In this document: positions 17,844-26,370 of the stretch, piece after piece | How the letters are laid out: each line of letters opens with the position of its first letter | Position numbering within the stretch: the first letter of the stretch is position 1 | From: Phycobacter azelaicus | GTDB taxonomy: Bacteria > Pseudomonadota > Alphaproteobacteria > Rhodobacterales > Rhodobacteraceae | Direction: 5' to 3' | DNA length: 64,000 nt | Assembly: GCF_014884385.1 (NCBI RefSeq) | Contig: NZ_WKFH01000003.1 | Location: forward strand, 1,564,001-1,628,000 | Made by a program: the position numbers and the translations under genes | The notes under the pieces: generated by a model | What the model was told of the DNA's origin: nothing | The model's database searches: none | The model's input: only the letters and a program-made list of their open reading frames with translations

Positions 17844-18683
17844 GTGAGTACCTTTGTCATCGTGATCGTTCTGTCTGCGGCCATGCTGCATGCGGTATGG
17901 AATGCCATCGTGAAAACGGCGGCAGATCGAACGACCATGCTGGGGCTGGTTGCGCTGGGCCATGTCATTCCCGGCGCTGTGATGGTCGCGCTTTTGCCGT
18001 TGCCCGCCCCGGAAAGCCTGCCCTATGTGCTGGCTTCCACCGTGATACATTTTGGCTACTTCTACATGCTGGGGCGGGCCTATGCGCATGGTGACCTCAG
18101 CGTCGTCTACCCGATTGCCCGTGGTGTCGTGCCTGCGCTGGTTGCACTTTGGGCGATGCTCTTTGCCGGAGAGGTGCTGCCGCTTCAGGCCTGGGGCGGG
18201 ATTGCGCTGATTGCCTGCGGAATCCAGCTGAGCAGCTGGCAGGCACTGCGCTCGGGTGTTGGGCGGGCCGCGCTCGGCTATGCGGTCGGCACCGGGATCT
18301 GCATCTCGGCCTATTCGCTGACCGATGGGCTGGGCGTGCGTTTGTCAGGCAATACGCTCAGCTATTGGGCCTGGGGTGCGTTTTTGCACCTGTTCGTGAC
18401 TCTTTTCATTGGCCTGCGCAAACGGAATGCCCTCGGCGCATTGCGCCCGCGCACCTGGGCGATCGGGATTGGTGGCGGATTTGTCTCCATGACGGCCTAT
18501 GGTCTGGTGCTCTACGCCAAAAACTATGCCCCGCTCGGCGCGGTTTCTGCCCTCAGGGAAACCTCGGTGATCTTTGCGGCGCTCATCGGATTCGTTTTCT
18601 TGAAGGAGGGAAACTGGATGCGCCGCCTTGGCGCTGCGGTGCTGATGGCGGGGGGAGTTGCCCTGATCGGAACGTCGCTGTGA
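17844..18683 (+). CDS. DMT-superfamily (EamA) transporter
   Basis: Ten-helix small-molecule permease of 279 residues, begun here at the GTG at 17844. Paired EamA halves are apparent (AVWNAIVKTAADRTTM in half one, SVIFAALIGFVFLKEG in the last helix pair). It is the last gene of the DeoR-NptA operon, 48 bases after nptA. The substrate is unknown; export of an amine or sugar alcohol freed from a phosphoester would fit, but that is speculation. Confidence 0.78.
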   Translation: MSTFVIVIVLSAAMLHAVWNAIVKTAADRTTMLGLVALGHVIPGAVMVALLPLPAPESLPYVLASTVIHFGYFYMLGRAYAHGDLSVVYPIARGVVPALVALWAMLFAGEVLPLQAWGGIALIACGIQLSSWQALRSGVGRAALGYAVGTGICISAYSLTDGLGVRLSGNTLSYWAWGAFLHLFVTLFIGLRKRNALGALRPRTWAIGIGGGFVSMTAYGLVLYAKNYAPLGAVSALRETSVIFAALIGFVFLKEGNWMRRLGAAVLMAGGVALIGTSL

Positions 18684-18973
18684 TGAGTATCATCGCGGCA
18701 TCAGTGCCCAATCTGCGGGCATGAGCGTTGACGCAAGTCAGAGTGGGGCGCAAACTGCTCATCGTCACGGCCCCGCTGTGGCGCATTAAAATAAAGGCAA
18801 ACCTGAGCTTTCAGACGCTTCTGGACCGATCCGACCGCCATAGTGCGACATTCTGGCCTTATCAATTTTTGAAACTGTCACTGTCGGCTGAGGCGGAGCG
18901 CCCGCAAGCTTTTGTTACGTAAGACAACGAAAATAAAAAAACGATCAATAGTCCTATAGGGAGACACTAAACC

Positions 18974-20098
18974 ATGACTGCAAAACACAACCTGACCCGG
19001 CGCTCTGTACTGAAGTCGGCCGGCGCCGCGGCGCTGGCGGCTCCGCTGTATTCCAAAAGCGCGCTGGCCTCCTCGGGTGAAGTCAACATTCTGATGTGGT
19101 CGGACTATCTGCCGCCCTCTTTCCTGGAGGCCTTTGAAGCCGAAACCGGCATCAAGGTGAATTACACCGGGATCGGTTCGAACGAAGAAATCATCAACAA
19201 GATGAAAGCGACCAAGGGTCAGGGCTTTGACATCGTCTCCCCGACCAACAACCGCTCGCTGCAGTGGGGGCCGCTGGAACTGCTTCAGCCCTTCGACATG
19301 AACAAGGTCAACATCGATGCGGTGAACCCGGCGATGGCCAAGATCGGCACCGACGCGTGGAACTTTGATAGCAAGGGATCGCACTGGCTGCCGCATATCT
19401 GGGGCACCGAAGGCATTGCCTACCGCACCGACAAATGGCTGCCCGCCGGGGACGCGCCGTCCTATGGTGATGTCTGGAGCGAAGAAAATGCGGGTAAGAC
19501 CATGGGCCGCGCCCATTCGATGATGCTGGGCGCCGGCCTTTACATGGAAGCCTCGGGCGAGATGGAGCCGGGCTCTGTCTGGGCCGCCTATGAAAACGAA
19601 GAAACCATGCGCAAGGTCTGGGGTCAGATCACCGACTGGTGCGTGGCACGCAAGGATCGGATCAAGCTGATCTGGAACGATGCCGACACCCAGAAGAATG
19701 GTCTTCTGAACGAAGGCGTCGTGGTCGGTCAGACCTGGGACGGCCCGCCGCTGGCGCTGAAATCCGCAGGCGAGCCGGTGCACTATCAGGCGCCGGTCGA
19801 AGGTGCGATGGCCTGGGTCGACGGCATGTCGATGCCGGTCGGTGCGCAGAACATCGAACAGGTCTATGCCTTCATCGAATTCGCCTACCGCAAGGAGCCA
19901 GCAGGCGTGGCCATCGACAGCCACGGCTACAACTCGCCGGTTCTGGGCGCCGATGCCTATTCGGGCGACACCTACAAGAAGAACTTTGCCGAAGCCTATC
20001 CCGGCGACAGCCTGGCCAACCTCAACCCCTGGCCGGCCGAGGCGCCCTGGTACGCCGACGTGCGCACCGAGTTCGTCAACAAGTTCAAGAGCGCCTGA
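18974..20098 (+). CDS. PotD-type periplasmic binding protein of a polyamine-like ABC importer
   Basis: Extracytoplasmic solute-binding protein of 374 residues. A twin-arginine signal (NLTRRSVLKSAG) and Ala-rich cleavage region are followed by VNILMWSDYLPPSFLEAFE, the PotD/PotF opening. Ligand-pocket aromatic residues are plentiful (WGTEGIAYRTDKW, WDGPPLAL). The 290-base upstream gap contains the promoter; no regulator gene is adjacent. Spermidine, putrescine or a related amine is likely, but PotD-type proteins also bind other cations. Confidence 0.85.
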   Translation: MTAKHNLTRRSVLKSAGAAALAAPLYSKSALASSGEVNILMWSDYLPPSFLEAFEAETGIKVNYTGIGSNEEIINKMKATKGQGFDIVSPTNNRSLQWGPLELLQPFDMNKVNIDAVNPAMAKIGTDAWNFDSKGSHWLPHIWGTEGIAYRTDKWLPAGDAPSYGDVWSEENAGKTMGRAHSMMLGAGLYMEASGEMEPGSVWAAYENEETMRKVWGQITDWCVARKDRIKLIWNDADTQKNGLLNEGVVVGQTWDGPPLALKSAGEPVHYQAPVEGAMAWVDGMSMPVGAQNIEQVYAFIEFAYRKEPAGVAIDSHGYNSPVLGADAYSGDTYKKNFAEAYPGDSLANLNPWPAEAPWYADVRTEFVNKFKSA

Positions 20099-20116
20099 TC
20101 CGCGCCTGACACCAAA

Positions 20117-20145
20117 CTGGCTTCCCGGTGCACCCGGGGGGCCAG
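20117..20145 (+). other. Stem-loop after binding-protein gene
   Basis: CTGGC-tt-CCCGG / CCCGG-ggg-CCAG folds into a hairpin 18 bases after the potD-like stop and upstream of the ATPase gene. No U-tract follows. Such structures commonly protect the binding-protein mRNA and lower expression of the downstream membrane genes. Confidence 0.5.
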
Positions 20146-20253
20146 CCACGCGCCTAGGGGGCGCAAGACGCAAACATCAATTGAACGGGTGCGGCGGGCA
20201 CCGGCTGGCGTCGTGTCACCGGGCTGTTGGATTGCACCTCGGGGAGAGGCCAT

Positions 20254-21366
20254 ATGAGTGCTGGGGTCGGCGTAGATCTGGAGAAACTCTGGATCCGATT
20301 TGGAGATTTCGTCGCCGTGCGCGACGCGAACGTAAAGATCAACGGGGGCGATTTCTTCTCTTTCCTCGGCCCCTCGGGATGCGGCAAGACCACGATCCTG
20401 CGGGCGGTCTCAGGGTTTCTGGAGCCAAGCGAAGGCCGCGTGCTGATCGGCGGCAACGACATGAAGGGCATCGGCCCGAACAAGCGCCCCACCGCGCTGA
20501 TCTTTCAGAACCTTGCACTGTTCCCGCTGATGAAAGTCTGGGAGAACATCACCTTCTCGATGGAGATCAAGGGCGCCTCGGCCAAGGAACGCCGCAAGCG
20601 TGCTGACGAGCTTTTGGACATGATCGCGCTACCGGGGCAGGGGGACAAACTGCCCTCGGAACTGTCCGGCGGTCAGCGCCAGCGGGTCGCCATCGCCCGC
20701 GCACTCTGCGCCGAACCGGACGTGCTCTTGCTGGATGAACCCTTGTCGGCGCTGGATCTGAAACTGCGTCAACACATGCGTACCGAACTGCGCGAGATCC
20801 AGCAGAGGGTCGGCATCACCTTTATCTACATCACCCACGATCAGGGCGAGGCGCTGACCATGTCCGACAATATCGCGGTGATGCGGGCAGGCGTCATTGA
20901 CCAGATCGGCGATGGCAAGACCGTCTACAATGACCCCTCTACCGCTTTTGCGGCGTCCTTCGTGGGGGAAAACAACGTCTTTCGTGGCAAGGTGAAACAG
21001 GTCTCTGGTGACACCGCGCTGATCTCCACCAACCGTTCGGGTGACCTTCTTGCGCGCGTCTCCACCGCCAACCAAGGAAAGATGCAGCCTGGCGATGACG
21101 CCATGCTCTTTATCCGCCCCGAAGCCTTTGCCCTCGCCCCCGCAGGGGCCAGCGGCGATCATTTCGTCACGGCAACGGTTACAAACGAAGAATTCGAGGG
21201 CAACGTCTTCAACATCTTCATGGAAGGTGATGGCGGCAAGGAGCTGAAGGTCTCCCTGCCAAACCTTGGCCAGTCCTTTGACAGCCACAAGGGCCAGCCG
21301 ATGACCCTGCAATATGATGTCCAGAACGCCGTGGCCTTGCCCGCAGGCGAACTGGCCACGGAATAG
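20254..21366 (+). CDS. PotA-type ABC transporter ATPase
   Basis: Cytoplasmic ATPase of 370 residues with an OB-fold TOBE tail. Walker A is GPSGCGKTT, Q-loop FQNLALFPLMKVWENI, signature LSGGQRQR, Walker B LLDEPLSALDLKL and switch HDQGEAL. The ATG at 20254 is preceded by GGGGAGAGG, a strong ribosome site, and is preferred to an upstream TTG. It forms an operon with the two permease genes that follow at 12-base and overlapping spacing. Confidence 0.9.
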   Translation: MSAGVGVDLEKLWIRFGDFVAVRDANVKINGGDFFSFLGPSGCGKTTILRAVSGFLEPSEGRVLIGGNDMKGIGPNKRPTALIFQNLALFPLMKVWENITFSMEIKGASAKERRKRADELLDMIALPGQGDKLPSELSGGQRQRVAIARALCAEPDVLLLDEPLSALDLKLRQHMRTELREIQQRVGITFIYITHDQGEALTMSDNIAVMRAGVIDQIGDGKTVYNDPSTAFAASFVGENNVFRGKVKQVSGDTALISTNRSGDLLARVSTANQGKMQPGDDAMLFIRPEAFALAPAGASGDHFVTATVTNEEFEGNVFNIFMEGDGGKELKVSLPNLGQSFDSHKGQPMTLQYDVQNAVALPAGELATE

Positions 21367-21378
21367 GAGGCCTCCGTC

Positions 21379-22299
21379 ATGCCTCGATTCTTGAGGGAAT
21401 TCTTTAATCGCAACGGTGTCGGGATGGGCTCCCTGATGCTGGCGCTGGTCTTGTTCTGGACGGTGGGCCTCATCATCCTGCCGCAGCTGTCGATGCTCGA
21501 CTTCTCATTCAGGCCCAACCTGCCGCCGCCAGAGATTGGCGGGCCAAAGGATGTCTACACGGTCGAGAACTACAAATACCTGATTTTTGGCCCCGAAGGC
21601 GGCAGCCAAGACTATAACGCGGTCGATCTGCGGGTGTTCTACCGAACCCTGATCGCAGCCGTATTCGTGACGCTGTTCAACCTGATCCTGTGCTATCCGA
21701 TCGCCTATCACCTGGCGCAGACCAAGGGCAACCATATCCGCATCTTTGCGCTGATGCTGATCATCCCCTACTGGATCAACGAGATCCTGCGCGCCTTTGC
21801 TCTGCGGATCATCTTTGGTGAAACTGGGGTTTTGAACAACGCGCTGGTGGGCCTGGGGATTTTCGACACGCCCTTTGATTTCATCCGCAACGACATCGCG
21901 CTTTATGCGGGTCTTGGCTATGCCTACATCCTGTTGATGATCTTCCCGATCTACAATGTGATCGAGAGCCTGGATCGCAACCAGATCGAAGCCGCGCGCG
22001 ACATGGGCGCAAGCTGGCCAATGATCCACCGCCGGGTGGTGATTCCCTATGCCAAACCGGGGATCAGTTCCGGCTGCACCATGGTGTTCATGCTGTCGGC
22101 CGGGGCGCTGGCCGCGCCGCAGATTCTGGGCGGACCGTCCTCGCTCTGGTTCACGCAGCTGATCTATCAGCAGTTCAATGACAACAGCGACTGGCCACAG
22201 GGCGCGGCCTATGCGGTGGTGCTGCTGGTGACCTGTATCCTGCTGGTTCTGGCGGTGATGCGCCTCTTCAAGGTGAACATGGGGGATATCGGCAAATGA
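21379..22299 (+). CDS. PotB-type ABC transporter permease
   Basis: Inner-membrane permease of 306 residues with six predicted helices. The EAA loop that contacts the ATPase is at IEAARDMGASWPMIHRRVVIP, near residues 205-225. An N-terminal helix (LMLALVLFWTVGLIILP) is followed by a large periplasmic segment with FGPEGGSQDYNAVDLRVFYRT. It overlaps the next permease gene by 4 bases, as expected of a heterodimeric PotBC channel. Confidence 0.9.
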   Translation: MPRFLREFFNRNGVGMGSLMLALVLFWTVGLIILPQLSMLDFSFRPNLPPPEIGGPKDVYTVENYKYLIFGPEGGSQDYNAVDLRVFYRTLIAAVFVTLFNLILCYPIAYHLAQTKGNHIRIFALMLIIPYWINEILRAFALRIIFGETGVLNNALVGLGIFDTPFDFIRNDIALYAGLGYAYILLMIFPIYNVIESLDRNQIEAARDMGASWPMIHRRVVIPYAKPGISSGCTMVFMLSAGALAAPQILGGPSSLWFTQLIYQQFNDNSDWPQGAAYAVVLLVTCILLVLAVMRLFKVNMGDIGK

Positions 22300-23576
22300 A
22301 GTCTTTCTCCTTCATGCGCGTCAGCATCTGGGTCTATCTGGCGATCTTTTTCGCCTACCTGCTAGGCCCCCTGGTGATCATGTCGATCACGGCTTTCAAC
22401 AGCCCCGAGTTCCCCCGTGCGACCCCCTGGGAGTGCCTGACGTTCGAGTGGTTCTCGGCGCTGTTCCAGGACGAGCGGATCCTCAACGGGATCAAGAACT
22501 CGATCCTCGTGGGGGCGGGCACGGTGGTGCTGTCGGTGGCCATGGGTCTGGCGGGGGCGCTGATGCTCACCCAGATCTGGCCGAAACTGCGCGCGACCTA
22601 CTACACCATCATCATCGCGCCGATCCTCATTCCCGGCGTGGTCATCGGTATTTCGACGCTGGTGTTCTGGGATCGCATCAACCGGATGGTGGGGCTCGGG
22701 GCGGACAGTTTCCTGTCGAACGGGCTGTTCCTGACGGTGATCGGCCAGTCCACCTTCATCGCCAGCTATTGCATGTTGGTTCTGGTGGCGCGTCTGCAGC
22801 GTTATGATGTGGCGCTGACCGAGGCGGCGCTGGACCTTGGTGCCACCCACGCGCAGGCCTTCCGCAAGGTGCTGCTCCCGTTCATGAAACCGGCGATTGC
22901 CTCGGCGGCTGTTCTGGCCTTCCTTGCCAGTTTCGAGAACTACAACACCACCACCTTCACCTTTGGCGAATACCCGACGCTGACGATCGAGCTGGCGCAA
23001 AAGGTCCGCTATGGCATCACGCCCGCGATCTCGGCGCTGGCCTTCATCATCGTAGTGCTGACGGTCTTTGCGGCGCTGTTCAACGAGGCCAACATCCGCC
23101 GCAAGGATCTGGTCGCGGCGGCCCGCAAGGACGCCACGGTGGAGGAACTCGAAAGCGGCAAGTTCCGCGTTCCGGGCTTCCTCAGCTCCAACTGGGCGGC
23201 GGTTGCGCTGGTCGTGATGGCCTGCGCCACGGTTGTCGTGGTGGGCACCGCCACGGTCTATAGCCCCGCGCAGTGTATCGCTGATGTGCAGGAGCAAAAA
23301 CGCATCGAGACCGAGCTGCGCATCCAGGAGCTGCGCCAGCGCCGCGCCGAGGAAGCCGCCCGAAAAGCGGCGGAAGAGGCCGAAACGGCTCCGGTACCGC
23401 AGGCAGCGCCTTCGGGCAACAACTCCGGCTTTGGCGGGGTCTTCAGCCCCAACGCCCTGACCGGCGGCGGCGAGGAAGAAGAAAGCAAGGCGCCCGAGGC
23501 GGAGGACAGCAACAACTCCGGCTTTGGCAACGTCTTTGCCCCCAGCACGCTGAGCGGTGAAGGCAGTGGCGACTGA
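22296..23576 (+). CDS. PotC-type ABC permease with unusual repeat-bearing C-terminal extension
   Basis: Residues 1-270 are a normal PotC permease with the EAA loop EAALDLGATHAQAFRKVLLP near 177-195. The protein then runs to 426 residues, about 150 more than usual. The extension has a seventh hydrophobic segment (about 300-321), a charged Ala/Glu/Arg helix (about 333-363), and two copies of a 16-residue motif, NNSGFGGVFSPNALTG (375-390) and NNSGFGNVFAPSTLSG (406-421), in an acidic linker. No frameshift is apparent, and the stop is followed by a terminator. The extension's function is unknown; it may be a protein-binding tail. Confidence 0.88.
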   Translation: MKSFSFMRVSIWVYLAIFFAYLLGPLVIMSITAFNSPEFPRATPWECLTFEWFSALFQDERILNGIKNSILVGAGTVVLSVAMGLAGALMLTQIWPKLRATYYTIIIAPILIPGVVIGISTLVFWDRINRMVGLGADSFLSNGLFLTVIGQSTFIASYCMLVLVARLQRYDVALTEAALDLGATHAQAFRKVLLPFMKPAIASAAVLAFLASFENYNTTTFTFGEYPTLTIELAQKVRYGITPAISALAFIIVVLTVFAALFNEANIRRKDLVAAARKDATVEELESGKFRVPGFLSSNWAAVALVVMACATVVVVGTATVYSPAQCIADVQEQKRIETELRIQELRQRRAEEAARKAAEEAETAPVPQAAPSGNNSGFGGVFSPNALTGGGEEEESKAPEAEDSNNSGFGNVFAPSTLSGEGSGD

Positions 23577-23595
23577 CCATGATTTTAGGTGAACA

Positions 23596-23632
23596 AAGAA
23601 AAGGTGGTCCCTAGCGGGGCCGCCTTCTTTTG
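23596..23632 (+). terminator. Rho-independent terminator of the polyamine-type operon
   Basis: AAGGTGGTCCC and GGGGCCGCCTT pair around a TAGC loop (two G-U pairs), flanked by A-rich sequence before and TTCTTTT after. It stands 24 bases past the permease stop. Confidence 0.8.
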
Positions 23633-23809
23633 GGGCAGTTCTTATTGGCGTGTTCGTCGGCTTTGCGGACAAAGCTGCCGTTGATTGCATCTCGGTGAAG
23701 GTCCGCTTTGCTTCTGTCGTGGGCAATTGTACACACCTTTGTTGAGGCCACTGTGCTATCTACACTCTGGTTTCAAAGCCGACTTCTGCTCGGGAGGTAA
23801 AAACCAACT
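23633..23809. other. AT-richer non-coding stretch before the orphan gene
   Basis: No gene is visible. GCGGAC at 23665-23670 is mirrored by GTCCGC at 23701-23706, each next to a CTTTG/CAAAG-like block, resembling a degraded dispersed intergenic repeat. AAAGCCGAC at 23775-23783 recurs at 24568-24576, beyond the orphan gene. Confidence 0.3.
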
Positions 23810-24508
23810 ATGGGAACTTGGGGCTACAAGGTTGGAGAGGATGACGCTTTTTGCGACGTCTATGATTTATTTTTCGATGCTTACAATCACGGTGCCGCTC
23901 CAGAAGAGGCCAGCAAGCGAGTGCTTGAAGATTTGTCGGAGTATTTTTCTGACAGTGATGACCAATATGAAGCCTATCTCGCTCTCTCTTTTGCCCAATG
24001 GGAAACACAGCACAATGACATCAGGGTTCTTGAAGAGGTTGAGAGATTCATTTCGACCGGCGAAAGCCTAAGGAACTGGTCTGAAAGAGGCGGCGATGAA
24101 ACGCTGTTAGCGAAACGTCGTGGAGCGTTGAGTTCGTTTTTGCGTAAGCTTAGTACTCCAAGGCGTTCGAAGAAAAGGCGAGTTCATAAAACTCCTGAGT
24201 ACAAACAGATTATTCTGGTCGACTTGATTGCTCCAGACAATTGTAAGTCTCTAACAATCCAAGAGGACTACATGGATGGGAAGTTTCTTTATACATCCGC
24301 GTCGGTTATGTGGGGCGAGGGTGGAGGCGGCATTTTCCACAGTGACCGTTCTGACTTGAAGATTTCGGCTGAATGGCTTGACTCCCAAAACTTGCAGATA
24401 TGCTTTAAAAACGCAGTTGAGGAAGATTTGAGTTTCGGCGCTGGCAACCCAAAAGAAGTTTTCTTCTGCGGAGACTGCGTGACACTCGTCTATGAGTTTT
24501 CGGACTAA
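23810..24508 (+). CDS. Orphan DUF4259-like protein
   Basis: Soluble protein of 232 residues with a good ribosome site (GGGAGG) before the ATG. The opening MGTWGYKVGEDDAFCDVYD, the acidic helix ending SEYFSDSDDQYEAYLAL and the FAQWET block resemble the N-terminal DUF4259 family seen in lone bacterial proteins and near toxin-immunity loci. A basic linker (RRSKKRR near 138-144) leads to a beta-rich C-terminal half that I do not recognise. The gene is visibly AT-richer than its neighbours and has no partner, so it looks acquired. No function is assigned; an orphan immunity role is one possibility. Confidence 0.7.
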   Translation: MGTWGYKVGEDDAFCDVYDLFFDAYNHGAAPEEASKRVLEDLSEYFSDSDDQYEAYLALSFAQWETQHNDIRVLEEVERFISTGESLRNWSERGGDETLLAKRRGALSSFLRKLSTPRRSKKRRVHKTPEYKQIILVDLIAPDNCKSLTIQEDYMDGKFLYTSASVMWGEGGGGIFHSDRSDLKISAEWLDSQNLQICFKNAVEEDLSFGAGNPKEVFFCGDCVTLVYEFSD

Positions 24509-24656
24509 CCACATCTATTTTCGAGGACTATTCGGTCATTAACACTGTTTCGCTTCAGTCTTTGCCTAAAGCCGACATTCATTAACCTCGCAGCATTTGG
24601 TAACAAGGGCTCAGAGCGGGCCAACACGATAGTCCGAGACAATTGGGTTAGGACCC

Positions 24657-25430
24657 TCACCCAACCCGGCTCAGCCCAATACCACCCGGCACCGTCACCG
24701 GCGGGCCGGACCAGTCCAGACCCTCGGGCAGGCGGTCGGTGATGAAATGGTCCATCGCATCAAAACCCGCAACACGGTGGGCGGCGGTGCGGCCCCATTT
24801 GCTGTGATCGGCCACCAGAAGCATTTGCCGGGCGCTGGCGCGGATGGCGTTGCTGACCTCGGCGTCGAATTGTTTGAAATCGAGGATGCCAAACGCGGGG
24901 TCCAGCGCACCCGCACCGATCACGCCGAAATCCGCAACGAAACGCCGGTACCCTTCAAGCACCTGAGGGCCCACCAGATCCCGGTCTTCGGGACGCAGTT
25001 GCCCGGCCACCACATGCACATCGCAAGAGGGCGCGTTGCACATCAGCCGCGCTACTTCGAGGTTGTTTGTGACGATGGTGATATCCGGCGTCTGAACCAG
25101 CGCCTCGGCCACGTATTGCACCGTGGTGCCGATGCCCAAGAGCACGGTTGATCCTTCCGGGATCATCGCCGCCGCAGCCGCCGCAATGGCGCGTTTGCGG
25201 TCCTCATTGAGGGTCGAGCGGACATGGAAGTTGAGGTTCAGCGGGTTCGAGGGCGGCGCCACACCGCCATGCACGCGCCGAGCCAGCCCCTGATCGCAGA
25301 GGTCATTGATATCGCGGCGGATGGTCTGGGTGGCGACGCCGAAATCGCTGGCCAGTTCGTTGATGGACTGCTGGCCGGAGGCGCGGAGCTGCTCCATGAT
25401 CTGGCGTTGACGGTCGTTGAGCTCGCTCAT
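24657..25430 (-). CDS. glpR: DeoR/GlpR-family regulator of the ugp operon
   Basis: Regulator of 257 residues. The HTH region SINELASDFGVATQTIRRDINDL with RRVHGGV is the DeoR signature; the sensor domain contains GTTVQYVAEAL, VTNNLEVARL and LVADHSKWGRTA. It is the last gene of the ugp operon, 46 bases after the HAD phosphatase gene. By analogy with E. coli GlpR, glycerol-3-phosphate would be the inducer. Start chosen at the ATG of MSELNDRQRQIM, where family similarity begins. Confidence 0.87.
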   Translation of the reverse strand: MSELNDRQRQIMEQLRASGQQSINELASDFGVATQTIRRDINDLCDQGLARRVHGGVAPPSNPLNLNFHVRSTLNEDRKRAIAAAAAAMIPEGSTVLLGIGTTVQYVAEALVQTPDITIVTNNLEVARLMCNAPSCDVHVVAGQLRPEDRDLVGPQVLEGYRRFVADFGVIGAGALDPAFGILDFKQFDAEVSNAIRASARQMLLVADHSKWGRTAAHRVAGFDAMDHFITDRLPEGLDWSGPPVTVPGGIGLSRVG

Positions 25431-25476
25431 TCCGGCTTCCGTTCCTTCTGTCGCCGCCTTTTCGGTCCCGTTCGGA

Positions 25477-26370
25477 TCAGATCGACGGCGCGATCCAATC
25501 CGGGGTAATTCCGCTGCGCGCGATGAACTCTGAAACATCGTGACCGGCGAACAGCCCGTGCGCTGTGATGAGGGCGGTGTTCCAACCCTGCGACTGCGCC
25601 CCTAGCACATCCGTATGCAGCGTGTCGCCAACCATGGTGATCTTCTGCGGCGCTATGCCGCCAAGGCGTGCTTGCGCCGCCGCATAAACGGACGGGAAGG
25701 GCTTGCCATGAAACACAGGAGTAATGCCTAGCCGGTCCTGCAAGGCATGGGCATAGTATCCCGGCTCCAGCGTCAGCCCGGCCTCGCGTGGCGCGACAAG
25801 ATCCGGGTTGGCCACCACAACAGGGCGCGCATGGCGCCTCAGGCTGTCTTCCAGAAGGCCTTGCCGCGCGGCTGACCAATCGGAGGTGCTGAGCATCAGG
25901 AAAGCATCGGCGCTGTCGTAGACCGCTGCGTCGTCCCCAAGCGCCATTGCCTGAACCGGTAGCTCTGTGGGATTGAAATCCGGCGGGGCCATTACGCCCC
26001 AGGAGCCTGTCGGCGCAATATCGGTCAGGCAGGTCTCGCAGACTTCACGACTTGAGATGATCTCATCGCTGGAGAAATCAAAACCCAGGCGGGCGAATTT
26101 CTCAGTTGTCTGGGCACGGGTGAAACTGGCGGCATTGGTCAGAACCAACAGCGCCTTGTCAGCCGCGCGCAGCTCGGCCACGCGCTCATGCGCGCCGGGG
26201 ATCGGGCGGTCGCCGACGTTGAGCACCCCGTAGGCATCAAAGACAAAGGCATCTGTCACATCCATGAGCTTATGAAGGCCTTCAACCGGCTCGGCCAGCC
26301 CCTTTTGACAGCTGGCGGGCAGTCGGGTGCGGATTTGCTCGTATCGGATAAAGGCCGCTTCGGGGGTCAT
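25477..26370 (-). CDS. HAD-superfamily class IIA phosphatase-like protein
   Basis: Protein of 297 residues with HAD motif I as FDAYGVL (Asp45; the usual second Asp is replaced by Tyr47), motif II LVLTNAA, and motif IV MVGDTLHTDVLGA, plus the class IIA cap. Members of this subgroup keep the D-x-[WY]-G form and are mostly uncharacterised. It abuts ugpQ (shared base) and precedes glpR, so a role in dephosphorylating glycerol-3-phosphate or a breakdown product is suggested by context only. Confidence 0.82.
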   Translation of the reverse strand: MTPEAAFIRYEQIRTRLPASCQKGLAEPVEGLHKLMDVTDAFVFDAYGVLNVGDRPIPGAHERVAELRAADKALLVLTNAASFTRAQTTEKFARLGFDFSSDEIISSREVCETCLTDIAPTGSWGVMAPPDFNPTELPVQAMALGDDAAVYDSADAFLMLSTSDWSAARQGLLEDSLRRHARPVVVANPDLVAPREAGLTLEPGYYAHALQDRLGITPVFHGKPFPSVYAAAQARLGGIAPQKITMVGDTLHTDVLGAQSQGWNTALITAHGLFAGHDVSEFIARSGITPDWIAPSI

